Below are positions 17,986 to 27,429 of a stretch of DNA of 64,000 bases, in pieces (the first letter of the stretch is position 1; each line of letters begins with the position of its first letter). The notes beneath the pieces are model-generated. The model ran no database searches. It was not told the DNA's origin and worked only from the letters and a program-made list of their open reading frames with translations. The position numbers were made by a program, and so were the translations under genes. The DNA comes from Stappia stellulata DSM 5886 (GTDB taxonomy: Bacteria; Pseudomonadota; Alphaproteobacteria; Rhizobiales; Stappiaceae): positions 124,001 through 188,000 of the forward strand of contig NZ_AUIM01000011.1 in assembly GCF_000423705.1 (NCBI RefSeq), in the 5' to 3' direction.

Positions 17986-19494
17986 CTACCCGCGCGCAGG
18001 CGTGCCGGACGTCAGGTCCTTGCGCCTGAGCTTTCCGGACGGCGTCCGCGGCAGGGTCGCGACAAAGCGATAGGCCTTCGGCCGCTTGTATTCCGCCAGA
18101 TGGCTCGCTGCATGGGTCGCCAGTGCGGTTTCGTCGGCATGCGCGCCCTCGCTCAGGATGACAAAGGCGGTGATCAAACGCACGCCCGGCGCGGCCTCCA
18201 CATCGGTGACCGCAACGTCCTGGATGTCCGGATGGGCAAGCAGCGCGTGTTCCACCTCCTGCGGCGCCACCCGGTAGCCGAAGGCGTTCATGACGTCGTC
18301 GGTCCGCCCGCCGTACCAGATATAGCCTTGCCGATCGATCGACGCCCGGTCGCCGGTCAAAAACCAGTCCCCGCGAAAGGCCGCCGCCGTGTCCTCCGGC
18401 CGCCCCCAGTAGCGCAGCATCAGGCCCGGATCGCTGTTGTGAATCGCAAGCAACCCCGTCTCCCCCGGGGCAAGCGGCGTCGCGTCCCCGCTGTCGGGAT
18501 CGAGGATCGCGATCCGCCGCCCGGGCTGGGCGCGCCCCGGACTGCCCGGGCGCGTCGGCGTGTCCGGGCCGCTTGAGACATAGGTGGAGATCTCGCTCAT
18601 GCCGAGCGCCTCGTAAAGCGGCCGCCCGGTTGCCTCGCACCACTCGGCATGCAGGGCCGGGGCCAGTGCCTCGCCCGCCGTCAGCCCGTGGCGCAGGGCC
18701 GGAAAGCTGCCCCGCCGGATGTCGCCATACTTGAGGATGCGCCGGTAGAGGCTCGGCACGGCCGCAAACAGCGTCGCGCCGCTCGCCTCGATCAGCTCCG
18801 GCCAGACCTCCGGATCGCGCGGACCGTCATAGACCAGGCTCGTCGCCCCGTTCGCCCAGGGATCCATCAGCCCGACACCCAGCGTGTATGTCCAGTTGAA
18901 GGCGCCCGCATGCAGCAGCCGATCTTCCGGCCCGATGCCGTACCAGCCGCGCGCCATCGGCGCGCGTCCGCGGGCCGAGCGCTGCGCATGCAACACGCCC
19001 TTCGCCCGTCCGCTGGTGCCCGAAGTGTAGACCAGAAAGGCCGGCGCATCGTCGTCGAGCTCGAGAAACGGGACCGGAGCGGCCTGCTTGAGCGCGAGGA
19101 GCTCTTCCGGCCCCAGCAAATGCGTTGTGCCAGGATCGGAGGGCAACGTCGTGTGGCCGTCGTGCAGGACGAGCGCCGCCCCGCTGTCGGCGAGGAGCGC
19201 GTTGCACTCGTCGGAGGTCAGCATCGCCGACGTCGGCACCGGCACGAGACCGGCGCCGATCGCACCGAAGAACATCAGGGGAAAATCGCTGGAATGGCCA
19301 AGCCGCAGCAGGACACGCGTCCCCGGCTCGAGGCCCAGTTTGCCGAGGCCGCCGGCCACGGCGTGAATGGCCGCGCTCAGATCGCCGTAAGTCCAGCGTT
19401 CCCGCACGACGGCCCCGGGGCCAAGCACCAGAAGCGCGTCGCGCGCGGGGGCCGGATCCGCCTGCGTCAGACAATACTGCGCAAGGTTGGTCAT
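17986..19494 (-). CDS. AMP-forming acyl-CoA synthetase (benzoate-CoA ligase-like)
   Basis: A 502-residue ANL-superfamily ligase. It has the P-loop-like motif LVYTSGTSGRAKGVLH (~residue 152-167), GMSEISTYVSSGPD (A5-type motif), the hinge region WFLTGDRASIDRQGYIWYGGRTDD and the C-terminal catalytic Lys in PRTPSGKLRRKDL. It activates a carboxylate with ATP and transfers it to CoA. The layout resembles benzoate-CoA ligase or medium-chain synthetases; the substrate cannot be read from sequence. ATG 19494 is used. It follows hbd by 28 bases on the same strand, so co-transcription is likely. Confidence 0.85.
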   Translation of the reverse strand: MTNLAQYCLTQADPAPARDALLVLGPGAVVRERWTYGDLSAAIHAVAGGLGKLGLEPGTRVLLRLGHSSDFPLMFFGAIGAGLVPVPTSAMLTSDECNALLADSGAALVLHDGHTTLPSDPGTTHLLGPEELLALKQAAPVPFLELDDDAPAFLVYTSGTSGRAKGVLHAQRSARGRAPMARGWYGIGPEDRLLHAGAFNWTYTLGVGLMDPWANGATSLVYDGPRDPEVWPELIEASGATLFAAVPSLYRRILKYGDIRRGSFPALRHGLTAGEALAPALHAEWCEATGRPLYEALGMSEISTYVSSGPDTPTRPGSPGRAQPGRRIAILDPDSGDATPLAPGETGLLAIHNSDPGLMLRYWGRPEDTAAAFRGDWFLTGDRASIDRQGYIWYGGRTDDVMNAFGYRVAPQEVEHALLAHPDIQDVAVTDVEAAPGVRLITAFVILSEGAHADETALATHAASHLAEYKRPKAYRFVATLPRTPSGKLRRKDLTSGTPARG

Positions 19495-19522
19495 GACGGA
19501 TACGCGCTCCGTCCCGTTTGCG

Positions 19523-20404
19523 TCAGCGCGTCGGGACCGGGGTCTCGCCGCGGTAATCGTAGAAGCCGCGCTGCGTCTTGCGGCCGAGCCAGCCGGCCTC
19601 GACATATTTCACCAGAAGCGGACAGGGGCGGTACTTGCTGTCGGCCAGGCCCTCGTAGAGCACCTGCATGATCGACAGACAGGTGTCGAGACCGATGAAA
19701 TCGGCCAGCTGCAACGGCCCCATCGGATGGTTGGCGCCGAGCTTCATCGCCGTGTCGATGGCTTCCACCGACCCGACGCCCTCATAAAGCGTGTAGATCG
19801 CCTCGTTGATCATCGGCAGCAGGATGCGATTGACCATGAAGGCCGGGAAATCCTCGGCAACCGCGGTGGTCTTGCCGAGCTTCCTGGTGAACACCTTCGA
19901 CGCCTCGAAGGTCTCGTCTTCCGTCGCAATGCCGCGCACCAGCTCCACCAGCTCCATCAGCGGAACCGGGTTCATGAAGTGAATGCCGATGAAGCGCTCC
20001 GGACGGTCGGTGGTTGCCGCCAGCCGGGTGATGGAGATCGAGGAGGTGTTGGTGGCGAGGATCGCCTCGGGCTTCAGAAGCGGACAGAGCTGGGCGAAGA
20101 TCTTGCGCTTGATCTGCTCGTTCTCGACGGCGGACTCGATGACCAGATCGACATCCGCGAGTTCGTCCATGCTTTCGGCCGGTTTCAGCCGGTCGAGTGC
20201 CGCCGTGCGTTCGTCCTCGGTGATCAGGCCCTTGGAGACCTGACGCGCCATATTGCCGTTGATCGATGCAAGTCCGGACTGGACCCGGTCGACGGAAATA
20301 TCGTTGAGCCACACATCGAACCCGGCCACGGCGCAGACATGCGCGATGCCGTTGCCCATCTGGCCCGCGCCGATCACACCGACCTTCTTGATCTCGACCA
20401 CCAT
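19523..20404 (-). CDS. hbd: 3-hydroxybutyryl-CoA dehydrogenase
   Basis: A 293-residue, NAD(P)-dependent short-chain 3-hydroxyacyl-CoA dehydrogenase of stand-alone type. The Rossmann motif VGVIGAGQMGNGIAHVCA starts at residue 8. The catalytic His-Glu pair lies in FIGIHFMNPVPLMELVELV, and the C-terminal helical domain contains PMGPLQLADFIGLDTCL. It oxidises 3-hydroxybutyryl-CoA to acetoacetyl-CoA, serving beta-oxidation and polyhydroxybutyrate turnover. It lies downstream of etfBA, separated by a terminator and about 236 bases; electrons from acyl-CoA dehydrogenases feed the neighbouring ETF. Confidence 0.94.
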   Translation of the reverse strand: MVVEIKKVGVIGAGQMGNGIAHVCAVAGFDVWLNDISVDRVQSGLASINGNMARQVSKGLITEDERTAALDRLKPAESMDELADVDLVIESAVENEQIKRKIFAQLCPLLKPEAILATNTSSISITRLAATTDRPERFIGIHFMNPVPLMELVELVRGIATEDETFEASKVFTRKLGKTTAVAEDFPAFMVNRILLPMINEAIYTLYEGVGSVEAIDTAMKLGANHPMGPLQLADFIGLDTCLSIMQVLYEGLADSKYRPCPLLVKYVEAGWLGRKTQRGFYDYRGETPVPTR

Positions 20405-20572
20405 TTTTCGTTCCGATTTGGGTTCAGCGCGTTTGATCGCGCTCTTGGAAAACTGAGGGGCTATTCATCGCAACTTCCCGCCCTGACCGCAAGAACCCCC
20501 CTCCCTTTTTCGCACACCGGAGGGGCGGCTTTCGCCGCTTGGAAGTCCGCCCGTGCGGCGGCTCAACGAAAA

Positions 20573-20595
20573 GAGCCCGCCGGACGGGCGGGCTC
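20573..20595 (-). terminator. Intrinsic terminator downstream of etfA
   Basis: GAGCCCGCC (20573-20581) pairs with GGCGGGCTC (20587-20595). On the minus strand the stem is followed by TTTTC. It lies 45 bases after the etfA stop codon. Confidence 0.8.
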
Positions 20596-20640
20596 TCGCT
20601 TTTCTCACGGCCGCCCGTCGGCTTTGGCCGAACGGGACAC

Positions 20641-21582
20641 TCAGCTCTTGGCGGCTTCCACGGCGGCCTTGAACTCCGGCAGGGCCTCGAACAGGTCCGC
20701 GACCAGACCGTAATCGGCCACCTGGAAGATCGGGGCTTCCTCGTCCTTGTTGATCGCCACGATCACCTTGGAATCCTTCATGCCGGCCAGATGCTGGATG
20801 GCGCCGGAAATGCCGCAGGCGATGTAGAGATCGGGGGCGACGACCTTGCCGGTCTGTCCGACCTGCCAGTCGTTCGGCGCATAGCCGGCATCGACGGCCG
20901 CACGCGACGCGCCCACAGCCGCGCCCAGCGCATCTGCGACCGGCAGCATGACTTCCTCGAACTTCTCCTTGGAGCCGAGCGCGCGGCCGCCGGAGATGAT
21001 CACCTTGGCCGACGCCAGTTCCGGGCGATCCGACTTCGACAGTTCCTGTCCGACGAAGCTGGACAGATCCGAGCTTGTCGCGCTCACGTCCTCGATCGCC
21101 GCCGATCCGTCTTCCGCTGCGGCCGCAAAGCTTGCGGTGCGCACGGTGACGACCTTCTTGGCGTCGTTCGACTTCACCGTCTGAAGCGCATTGCCCGCAT
21201 AGATCGGACGCTCGAAGGTCGAGGCATCGATCACGTCGGTGACGTCGGAAAGCTGCATCACGTCGAGCAGGGCGGCAACGCGCGGCAGGATGTTCTTGCC
21301 GTTTGCGGTCGCCGGCGCGACGATTGCGTCGTAATCCCCGGCAAGCGATAGCACCAGATCGGCCATCGGCTCGGCGAGCTGTTCGGCCAGACCGTCGCCG
21401 TCGGCGACAAGCACCTTCGCGGCTCCGGAAATCTTCGCGGCCGCTTCCGCGGCCCCGCGGCAATCCGTGCCCGCCACCAGCACATGGACGTCGCCGCCCA
21501 GGGCAAGGGCTGCTGTCATCGCCTTGTGCGTGGCTTCATTGAGAGTGCTGTTGCTGTGCTCGGCAACAAGAAGTGTGGTCAT
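20641..21582 (-). CDS. etfA: Electron transfer flavoprotein subunit alpha
   Basis: A 313-residue ETF alpha (FixB-type). The N-terminal domain (1-190) is followed by the FAD-binding C-terminal domain with [50 protein letters not shown] and [20 protein letters not shown], all diagnostic. With EtfB it carries electrons from acyl-CoA dehydrogenases to ETF-ubiquinone oxidoreductase. It lies 26 bases after etfB. Confidence 0.98.
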   Translation of the reverse strand: MTTLLVAEHSNSTLNEATHKAMTAALALGGDVHVLVAGTDCRGAAEAAAKISGAAKVLVADGDGLAEQLAEPMADLVLSLAGDYDAIVAPATANGKNILPRVAALLDVMQLSDVTDVIDASTFERPIYAGNALQTVKSNDAKKVVTVRTASFAAAAEDGSAAIEDVSATSSDLSSFVGQELSKSDRPELASAKVIISGGRALGSKEKFEEVMLPVADALGAAVGASRAAVDAGYAPNDWQVGQTGKVVAPDLYIACGISGAIQHLAGMKDSKVIVAINKDEEAPIFQVADYGLVADLFEALPEFKAAVEAAKS

Positions 21583-21608
21583 GGTCCTGTTCTCCCTGTC
21601 GTGAGCGC

Positions 21609-22358
21609 TCAGATGACGCCGGCTTCGGATTTGAGCTTCTCGACCAGCTCGGCAACGCTGCCGACCTTGATGCCGGCCTCGCGTGCGGGCGGCTCCGTGG
21701 TCTTGAGAATCTCCAGACGCGGGGCAATGTCGACGCCGCAGTCTTCCGGGGTCTTCTCCGCGATCGGCTTCTTCTTCGCCTTCATGATGTTGGGAAGCGA
21801 AGCATAGCGCGGCTCGTTGAGGCGCAGGTCCGTGGTGACCACGGCGGGCATCGTCAGCTTGACCGTCTGCAGGCCGCCATCGACCTCGCGGGTCACGTCG
21901 ACTGTGCCCTCGCCGAGATCCACATTGGAGGCGAAGGTGCCCTGCGACCAGCCAAGAAGTGCCGCCAGCATCTGGCCTGTCTGGTTGCAGTCGTCATCGA
22001 TCGCCTGCTTGCCGAGAATGACAAGGCCAGGGGCCTCTTCCTCGACGATGGCCTTGAGGATCTTCGCGACCGCAAGCGGCTCCGTGGTCTGGTCGGTCTT
22101 GACCAGGATGCCGCGATCCGCGCCCATGGCAAGCCCCGTGCGCAGGGTTTCCTGCGCCTGCTGCGGACCGACGGACACGACGACAATCTCCTCCGCCTTG
22201 CCGGCCTCGCGCAAGCGGATCGCCTCTTCGACGGCGATCTCGTCGAAGGGGTTCATCGACATCTTGACGTTGGCCAGGTCGACGCCGGAGCCATCCGCCT
22301 TCACCCGCACTTTGACGTTGTAGTCAATCACCCGCTTGACGGGGACAAGGATCTTCAT
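21609..22358 (-). CDS. etfB: Electron transfer flavoprotein subunit beta
   Basis: A 249-residue ETF beta. The start [20 protein letters not shown], the AMP-binding signature [17 protein letters not shown] and the recognition segment near [12 protein letters not shown] (docking to dehydrogenases) are all present. It forms the alpha/beta heterodimer with the next gene. The 210 bases upstream, before the rhomboid gene, hold no gene and may contain the etf promoter. Confidence 0.98.
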   Translation of the reverse strand: MKILVPVKRVIDYNVKVRVKADGSGVDLANVKMSMNPFDEIAVEEAIRLREAGKAEEIVVVSVGPQQAQETLRTGLAMGADRGILVKTDQTTEPLAVAKILKAIVEEEAPGLVILGKQAIDDDCNQTGQMLAALLGWSQGTFASNVDLGEGTVDVTREVDGGLQTVKLTMPAVVTTDLRLNEPRYASLPNIMKAKKKPIAEKTPEDCGVDIAPRLEILKTTEPPAREAGIKVGSVAELVEKLKSEAGVI

Positions 22359-22568
22359 GGGGTTTTCAACCTCCCGCTAGCGCGGCTGCCTGCAAGCCGC
22401 CGGTCATGTGCCGAAACCAGATGCCGTAACGGCAGCTGCATCGGCTGAATTCTGCCATTTGGACTGTCGGGCGGCGACCGTACTGACGCGCCATCGCGGT
22501 GTCAACGCCGCGCAGACCGCCCGACCATCGCAAATCCGACGGATCTGCGCGGCGTCGCAAACGCGCGC

Positions 22569-23261
22569 CTATAATCCCCGGTCGAACAAGACCACGCCGG
22601 GTCGCCGCATCAGCATGATCAACGCCGCCCCCGCGGCGGCACCGGCCACATGCGCCCACCAGGCAACCTGTTCGTCCCCGGCTCCGAACGCCATCACCAC
22701 CTGAAACCCGATCCATGCGAGCAGCACCCATGCAGCCGGCAGGCGCAGCGGAACCCGCCCGAAGGCCAGCACCCACACATTGACCTTCGGATGCAGCACG
22801 AGATAGGCGCCGATCACGCCGGCAACGGCACCGGACGCGCCGATAAGCGGAGCAATCGAGGCCGGCGCGATTGCCGCATGCGCCAGACCCGCGGCCGCGG
22901 CACACAGAAGATAAAAAACGAAGTAGCGGAAATGCCCCAGCGCATCCTCGACATTGTCGCCGAAGACCCAGAGAAACAGCATATTGCCGCCCAGATGCAT
23001 CCAGTCGCCATGCAGGAAGGCATAGGTGACCAGCGAGGCCCCGTCGGGCAGGACGGCAAGCTCCGGCGCGAGATCGCGGATGTCGAAGAGCACCGCCGGC
23101 ACCAGCCCGTAGGAGAGGCTCGCGGCCTGTGACATCGGCCCGGAAAACCCTCCGCCCTGAACGACCACGAAGACCGCGATATTCGCCAGGATCAGGCCCC
23201 ATGTGACATATTGCCGCTGCACATGCCGCAGCGGATTGGTGTCATGCAGCGGAATGAACAT
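22569..23261 (-). CDS. Rhomboid family intramembrane serine protease
   Basis: A 230-residue polytopic membrane protein with six predicted helices. The catalytic dyad is visible: Ser143 in GASGAVAG (helix 4) and His204 in WWAHVAGAAAG (helix 6). HGDWMHLGGNMLFLWVFG (residues 84-101) is the conserved helix-2 motif with oxyanion-supporting His and Asn. It would cleave TM substrates within the inner membrane; its substrate is unknown. It is on the same strand as the adenosyltransferase gene, 27 bases downstream of it. Confidence 0.94.
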   Translation of the reverse strand: MFIPLHDTNPLRHVQRQYVTWGLILANIAVFVVVQGGGFSGPMSQAASLSYGLVPAVLFDIRDLAPELAVLPDGASLVTYAFLHGDWMHLGGNMLFLWVFGDNVEDALGHFRYFVFYLLCAAAAGLAHAAIAPASIAPLIGASGAVAGVIGAYLVLHPKVNVWVLAFGRVPLRLPAAWVLLAWIGFQVVMAFGAGDEQVAWWAHVAGAAAGAALIMLMRRPGVVLFDRGL

Positions 23262-23288
23262 CGCATCTCTCCTCCCCGCGCCGCCGGG

Positions 23289-23864
23289 CTAGCGGTTCTT
23301 GCCGGGCACCCACAAGACGTCTTGCGCGCCCTTGTCGTTGACCCAGCGCGACGCGACGAAAAAGAAATCCGACAGGCGGTTCATATACACCATTGCCTGG
23401 CGGTTGACCGTTTCTCCGGCGGCCAGCGCCGTCATCAGCCGTTCCGCGCGGCGCGAGACGGTGCGCGCCATGTGCAGATGCGCGGCCGCGGCGGACCCGC
23501 CCGGCAGCACGAAGGAGCGCAAGGGTTCGAGATCGGCGTTCAGCCGGTCGATTTCCGCCTCGATGGCCGTGACCTGCGCCTCGGTGATCCTGAGCGGCGG
23601 AAAGGCCGGCGCCTCGTCGCTCTCCGGCGTCGCCAGATCGGCACCGAGATCGAAAAGGTCGTTCTGGATCCGTCCCAGCACCACATCGAGCTCCGGATGC
23701 TCGGTGGCGGTCACCTGCCGCACGAGCCCGAGCACCGCATTGGTCTCGTCGACGGTTCCATAGGCGTCCACCCGAAGATCGTGCTTGGGCCGCCGCTCGC
23801 CGGAGGCCAGGGCCGTCGTCCCGGCATCGCCGGTCTTTGTGTAGATCTTGTTGAGAACAACCAT
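23289..23864 (-). CDS. PduO-type cob(I)yrinic acid a,c-diamide/cobalamin adenosyltransferase
   Basis: A 191-residue PduO-type ATP:cob(I)alamin adenosyltransferase. The ATP-binding start KIYTKTGDAGTTALASGERRPK and the YGTVDETNAVLGLVR segment are diagnostic, as are RLMTALAAGETVNRQAMVYMNRLSDFFF (shown here by its ends GETVNRQA and YMNRLSD) with the conserved Arg and Asn. It makes adenosylcobalamin for B12 enzymes such as methylmalonyl-CoA mutase. It lies between the twin-transmembrane protein and rhomboid genes, a frequent rhizobial arrangement. Confidence 0.93.
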   Translation of the reverse strand: MVVLNKIYTKTGDAGTTALASGERRPKHDLRVDAYGTVDETNAVLGLVRQVTATEHPELDVVLGRIQNDLFDLGADLATPESDEAPAFPPLRITEAQVTAIEAEIDRLNADLEPLRSFVLPGGSAAAAHLHMARTVSRRAERLMTALAAGETVNRQAMVYMNRLSDFFFVASRWVNDKGAQDVLWVPGKNR

Positions 23865-23906
23865 GTCCGCTCCCGTGCAGGTTGGATGTCGGTCACGCCG
23901 TGACGG

Positions 23907-24104
23907 TCACGGCGCGGACGTTGTCAGATAGAGCAGGGCCATGACGATAACCACGGCGAGAAACTGCAGCCCGACCCGCCAGCGCATCAATGACTGCGAC
24001 CGTGACGACGATCCCCCGCGCATCATGTTCCACAAGCCCATCATCAGGACCACGGCAACCGCTCCCACGGCAACCGGGATGAGCATCCGCAACACGTCCG
24101 TCAT
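23907..24104 (-). CDS. Twin transmembrane protein (HIG1-like small membrane protein)
   Basis: A 65-residue protein with two hydrophobic helices (about 6-24 and 45-61) joined by a basic loop with SSSRSQSLMRWRVGLQF. This matches the alphaproteobacterial twin-transmembrane family and resembles HIG1-domain proteins that associate with cytochrome oxidase. ATG 24104 has AAGG eight bases upstream and is preferred to a TTG two codons earlier. Its function is unproven. Confidence 0.82.
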   Translation of the reverse strand: MTDVLRMLIPVAVGAVAVVLMMGLWNMMRGGSSSRSQSLMRWRVGLQFLAVVIVMALLYLTTSAP

Positions 24105-24146
24105 CTTCAAATCCTTCTGTCCCGGCAGTCCTTGCCGGCCGGTCTG

Positions 24147-25025
24147 TCATTCTTCGGAGCGCGACGCCCGGGACAGAACCCGATCGAGCGCGCGTGTCGG
24201 CAGGAGCCGCTTCGCCACGGCCATCGCGACCGTGGGAACGGTGACCCGGTAACGTGCCTTCGGCCGCGGCGCCTCCACCGCATGTACCACCTGTTTCACA
24301 ACGGCGCGCGCCGGAAGCTTGAACAGCGACTTTTCGCCCGCCTGCATGCGCGCGACGCGCTTTTCATAGGCCTCGCGGTGCACCGAGGCGGCAATGCCGT
24401 CCTGCCCAATGATCCGGAGGAAGTTCTCCAGCGCATTTTCGGTAAAGCGGGTGGCGATCGGCCCCGGCTCGATCAGCGATACATGGATCCCGCTGCCGCG
24501 AAGTTCCAGCCGCAGGGTATCGCTGTACCCCTCCAGCGCAAACTTCGAGGCATTGTAGGCCCCGCGATAGGGCATGCCGATGAAACCGAGGATCGAGGAA
24601 CACTGCACGATGCGCCCCGCGCCCTGTCGGCGCATCGCCGGCAGCACGGCACGGGTGAGCGTATGCCAGCCGAAGAAATTCGCCTCGAAAATGTCGCGCA
24701 AGGCGGCGGTCGGCATGTCCTCCATCGCACCGGGAATTGCATAGGCGCCATTGTTGAACAGCGCATCCAGCCGCCCGCCCGTGCGCTCAAGCACGGCGGC
24801 CGCTGCCGCTTCGACGCTTGCCGCATCCTCATAGTCCAGGAGAAAGCTCTCGAAACCGTCGGCGCGAAGCCGGTCGACATCGCGTTGGCGCCGCGCCGTG
24901 GCGAAGACCCGCCAGTCGCGCCCGCGCAAGGTGCGGGCCGCGGCAGCGCCGATCCCCGACGAGCAGCCCGTGATCAGGATAATCCGCTGCGGCCGGTCCT
25001 GTTCGGCTGCCTTTTGCCCGGGCAT
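24147..25025 (-). CDS. SDR family oxidoreductase
   Basis: A classical short-chain dehydrogenase/reductase of 292 residues. Cofactor motif TGCSSGIGAAAA (near residue 20), NNGAYAIPG (the NNAG-equivalent), the catalytic Ser in QCSSILGFIG and the catalytic YNASK motif are all present. The C-terminal extension is basic. The substrate is unknown. The frame also opens at a GTG 8 codons earlier, but ATG 25025 has AAGGA at suitable spacing. It lies 27 bases after the UbiH-type gene, probably in the same transcript. Confidence 0.9.
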   Translation of the reverse strand: MPGQKAAEQDRPQRIILITGCSSGIGAAAARTLRGRDWRVFATARRQRDVDRLRADGFESFLLDYEDAASVEAAAAAVLERTGGRLDALFNNGAYAIPGAMEDMPTAALRDIFEANFFGWHTLTRAVLPAMRRQGAGRIVQCSSILGFIGMPYRGAYNASKFALEGYSDTLRLELRGSGIHVSLIEPGPIATRFTENALENFLRIIGQDGIAASVHREAYEKRVARMQAGEKSLFKLPARAVVKQVVHAVEAPRPKARYRVTVPTVAMAVAKRLLPTRALDRVLSRASRSEE

Positions 25026-25052
25026 CGATCCGGTGTTCCTTTCCGTCACGCC

Positions 25053-26291
25053 TCAGATCGGTTCCCCGGCAAGCAGACGTGGCACCGGGCCTTCCAGCCC
25101 TGCCGCCTGACGGATGAAGAACCGTTTCAGCGAGGGGAGCCGATCGACCAGTCCAAGCCCGATATCCCGTACCGCGCGCACTCCATCCATATCGTTGGAA
25201 AACAGGCGGTTCAAGACATCGGTGACGACCCCCATCTGGAAGGTGTCGAACCGGCGCCAGCGTTCATAGCGCTCCAGCACGTCGAGCGCACCGATGTCCT
25301 GCCCCAGACGGCGCGCCTCGACGAGCACCTCCGCAAGTGCCGCAACGTCCTTGAAGCCGAGGTTAAGCCCCTGTCCGGCAATCGGGTGAATGCCGTGCGC
25401 CGCGTCGCCGGCGAGCGCGAAGCGCGGCTTGACGAAGCCGCGCGCCAGCGTCAGCCCCAGCGGATAGGCGTTGCGCGGTCCGTCGAGATCGATCTTTCCG
25501 AGATGATGGCCGAAGCGCCGTTCCAGCTCCAGTTCGAAAGTGAAATCGTCCCCCTTCACCAGCCGTTCGGCTTCCAGCCGCCGCTCCGACCACACAAGGG
25601 AAGAGCGGTTGCCGGTCAGCGGCAGGATTGCGAAAGGTCCCGATGGCAGGAAGTGCTCTTCCGCCCGGCCGTTGTGCGGCCGTTCGTGCCGAATGGTGGT
25701 GACGATCCCCGACTGGTCGTATTCCCATTTCACCGTCTGGATGCCGGCCAGATCGCGGAGCCGCGAGCGCACGCCGTCGGCGGCGACCAGAAGCCGTGCG
25801 CGGCGCGTCTTGCCCGATCCCAGCGTGATGTCCACCTCCGCGTCGCCGACGGAAAAGTCGCTGACGCCGTCAGGGGCGATCAGTTCCACGCCAAGCGCCT
25901 GGGCCCGGTCGGCGAGGGCCGCCACCATCTTTCCGTTCGGCACCATATGGGCGAAAGGCTCCCCAGGCTCCACCTCGCCGTCGAAGGTGAGAAACACCGG
26001 GCGCACCGCGTCGCGCAGCTTGCTGTCGGTAACGATCATCTCCGTCATCGGCTGTGCATGCGGGGCGACCTCCTCCCACACGCCCAGCTGGTCGAGCATC
26101 CGGCTGGCCGCGGCCGCGATGGCGGAGGCGCGCGGATCGCCGGCCATCGCCTCGCGCGGACGCAGATCGACAACCGCGACCGACAAGGCGGGATCGGCCT
26201 GTTTCAGCGCGACCCCGAGGGAGAGGCCGACATATCCGCCGCCGCCGACCAGAACGTCGAGCATGGCATCGGCATCGGACTTGCGGGTCAT
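25053..26291 (-). CDS. UbiH/UbiF-type FAD-dependent ubiquinone biosynthesis hydroxylase
   Basis: A 412-residue flavoprotein monooxygenase. FAD-binding GGGGYVGLSLG lies at about residue 15-25. The internal DG motif is near RLLVAADGVRSRLRDL, and the GD motif FALAGDAAHGIHPIAGQGLNLGFKD (cited here by its core GDAAHGIHPIAGQGLN) is diagnostic of the UbiH/COQ6 family. It hydroxylates the ubiquinone ring (alphaproteobacteria use UbiL/UbiM variants with different regiospecificity). ATG 26291 is used; the open frame runs further up through hairpin-rich, non-homologous sequence. Confidence 0.92.
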   Translation of the reverse strand: MTRKSDADAMLDVLVGGGGYVGLSLGVALKQADPALSVAVVDLRPREAMAGDPRASAIAAAASRMLDQLGVWEEVAPHAQPMTEMIVTDSKLRDAVRPVFLTFDGEVEPGEPFAHMVPNGKMVAALADRAQALGVELIAPDGVSDFSVGDAEVDITLGSGKTRRARLLVAADGVRSRLRDLAGIQTVKWEYDQSGIVTTIRHERPHNGRAEEHFLPSGPFAILPLTGNRSSLVWSERRLEAERLVKGDDFTFELELERRFGHHLGKIDLDGPRNAYPLGLTLARGFVKPRFALAGDAAHGIHPIAGQGLNLGFKDVAALAEVLVEARRLGQDIGALDVLERYERWRRFDTFQMGVVTDVLNRLFSNDMDGVRAVRDIGLGLVDRLPSLKRFFIRQAAGLEGPVPRLLAGEPI

Positions 26292-26332
26292 GATGATCGG
26301 TCCTCTTCCTGCGGCGCGTCGCTGCGGCGCCT

Positions 26333-26454
26333 GTTCGCTTTGCCGGCGGCGGGACGCCGCCACCGTTCGCTTTGTCGGCGGCAAAACGCCGCCTGGGAAA
26401 CTTCGGCGTTGCGGGAAAACCCGCAACTCGGGGCCCGGAGGTGCCCTTTGGGCA
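26333..26454. repeat. Cluster of hairpins with a tandem 29-base repeat
   Basis: Two copies of a 29-base unit (26333-26361 and 26365-26393) begin GTTCGCTTTG and end ACGCCGCC. They differ at four positions, and each folds on GGCGGC/GCCGCC arms. A perfect 8-base stem follows (GTTGCGGG-AAAA-CCCGCAAC, 26408-26427), then TGCCC-TTT-GGGCA (26442-26454). The cluster lies in the divergent promoter region of the UbiH-type gene and tesB. It does not encode an evident protein. Confidence 0.8.
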
Positions 26455-26556
26455 GCCTTGACTTTTACCCCCGGCAAATCACACGGTCACGGGAACGTCT
26501 CCCCGGGCCTTTGTCCAGGACGTCTGCCACAGAACTTGCGAAAAGGTATTTCCCGC

Positions 26557-27423
26557 ATGCGCTCAGCCGTCGACGACCTCCTTTCGATACTCGATTTGGA
26601 GCCGCTGGAACACAATCTCTTCCGCGGCATGAGCCCGCAGGTGGGCTGGCAAAGGGTTTTCGGCGGTCAGGTGATCGGCCAATCGCTGGTCGCCGCCTCC
26701 CGCACCGTACCCGAAGAGCGCGGCGTTCATTCGCTGCACGCCTACTTCCTGCGTCCCGGCGACCCGTCGGTTCCCATCATCTACGAGGTCGACCGGATCC
26801 GCGACGGCGGCAGCTTTACCACCCGTCGCGTCGTGGCGATCCAGCATGGACATGCGATCTTTTCCATGTCCGCCTCCTTCCAGAAGCACGAGGAGGGACT
26901 GGAACACCAGATGACCATGCCCGAGGTCACCGCGCCGGAGGAGCTGCCGAGCGAGGCGGAGTTGAAGGAAAAATTCCTGGCGCATGCGCCGGAACCCGTT
27001 CGCCGCTACTGGGAGCGCGACCGGCCGATCGAGCTGAGGCCCGTTGACCTGACCCACTACTTCAGCCGCAAGAAGCTGACGCCGGCGCAAGATGTCTGGG
27101 TGCGCGCAAGCGCCTCGCTCCCAGACGACCCGCGCATTCATTCCTGCGTGCTGGCCTATGCCTCCGACATGACGCTGCTCGACACGGCGCTCTTCGCCCA
27201 TGGCACCAGCGTCTTCGACCCCAGGCTCCAGGTGGCGAGCCTCGATCATGCGATGTGGTTTCACCGCCCTTTTCGCGCCGACGAATGGCTGCTGTATTCC
27301 GAAGACAGTCCCTCGGCGTCGGGCGGGCGCGGCTTCACGCGCGGCGCGCTTTACGACCGCGCCGGCCATCTGGTCGCCTCGGTCGCGCAGGAAGGCCTGA
27401 TCCGCATGCGCAAGCAAAGCTGA
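26557..27423 (+). CDS. tesB: Acyl-CoA thioesterase II
   Basis: A 288-residue double-hotdog thioesterase, close to the usual TesB length. RVFGGQVIGQSLVAASRTV and SLHAYFLRPGDP are in the first hotdog; LDHAMWFHRPFRADEWLLY with the Asp of the Asp-Thr/Gln catalytic set is in the second; the C-terminus ends in VAQEGLIRMR. It hydrolyses acyl-CoA to free acid and CoA in the cytosol. ATG 26557 begins the homology; the frame stays open far upstream opposite the UbiH-type gene, but that stretch is a shadow. Confidence 0.94.
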   Translation: MRSAVDDLLSILDLEPLEHNLFRGMSPQVGWQRVFGGQVIGQSLVAASRTVPEERGVHSLHAYFLRPGDPSVPIIYEVDRIRDGGSFTTRRVVAIQHGHAIFSMSASFQKHEEGLEHQMTMPEVTAPEELPSEAELKEKFLAHAPEPVRRYWERDRPIELRPVDLTHYFSRKKLTPAQDVWVRASASLPDDPRIHSCVLAYASDMTLLDTALFAHGTSVFDPRLQVASLDHAMWFHRPFRADEWLLYSEDSPSASGGRGFTRGALYDRAGHLVASVAQEGLIRMRKQS

Positions 27424-27429
27424 GCCGCG

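Noticed and set aside
24132-27047. Long plus-strand open frame across the SDR and UbiH-type genes
   Set aside because: Arg/His/Pro-rich shadow of two genes with clear motifs on the other strand; only its neighbour frame at 26557 (tesB) is real.
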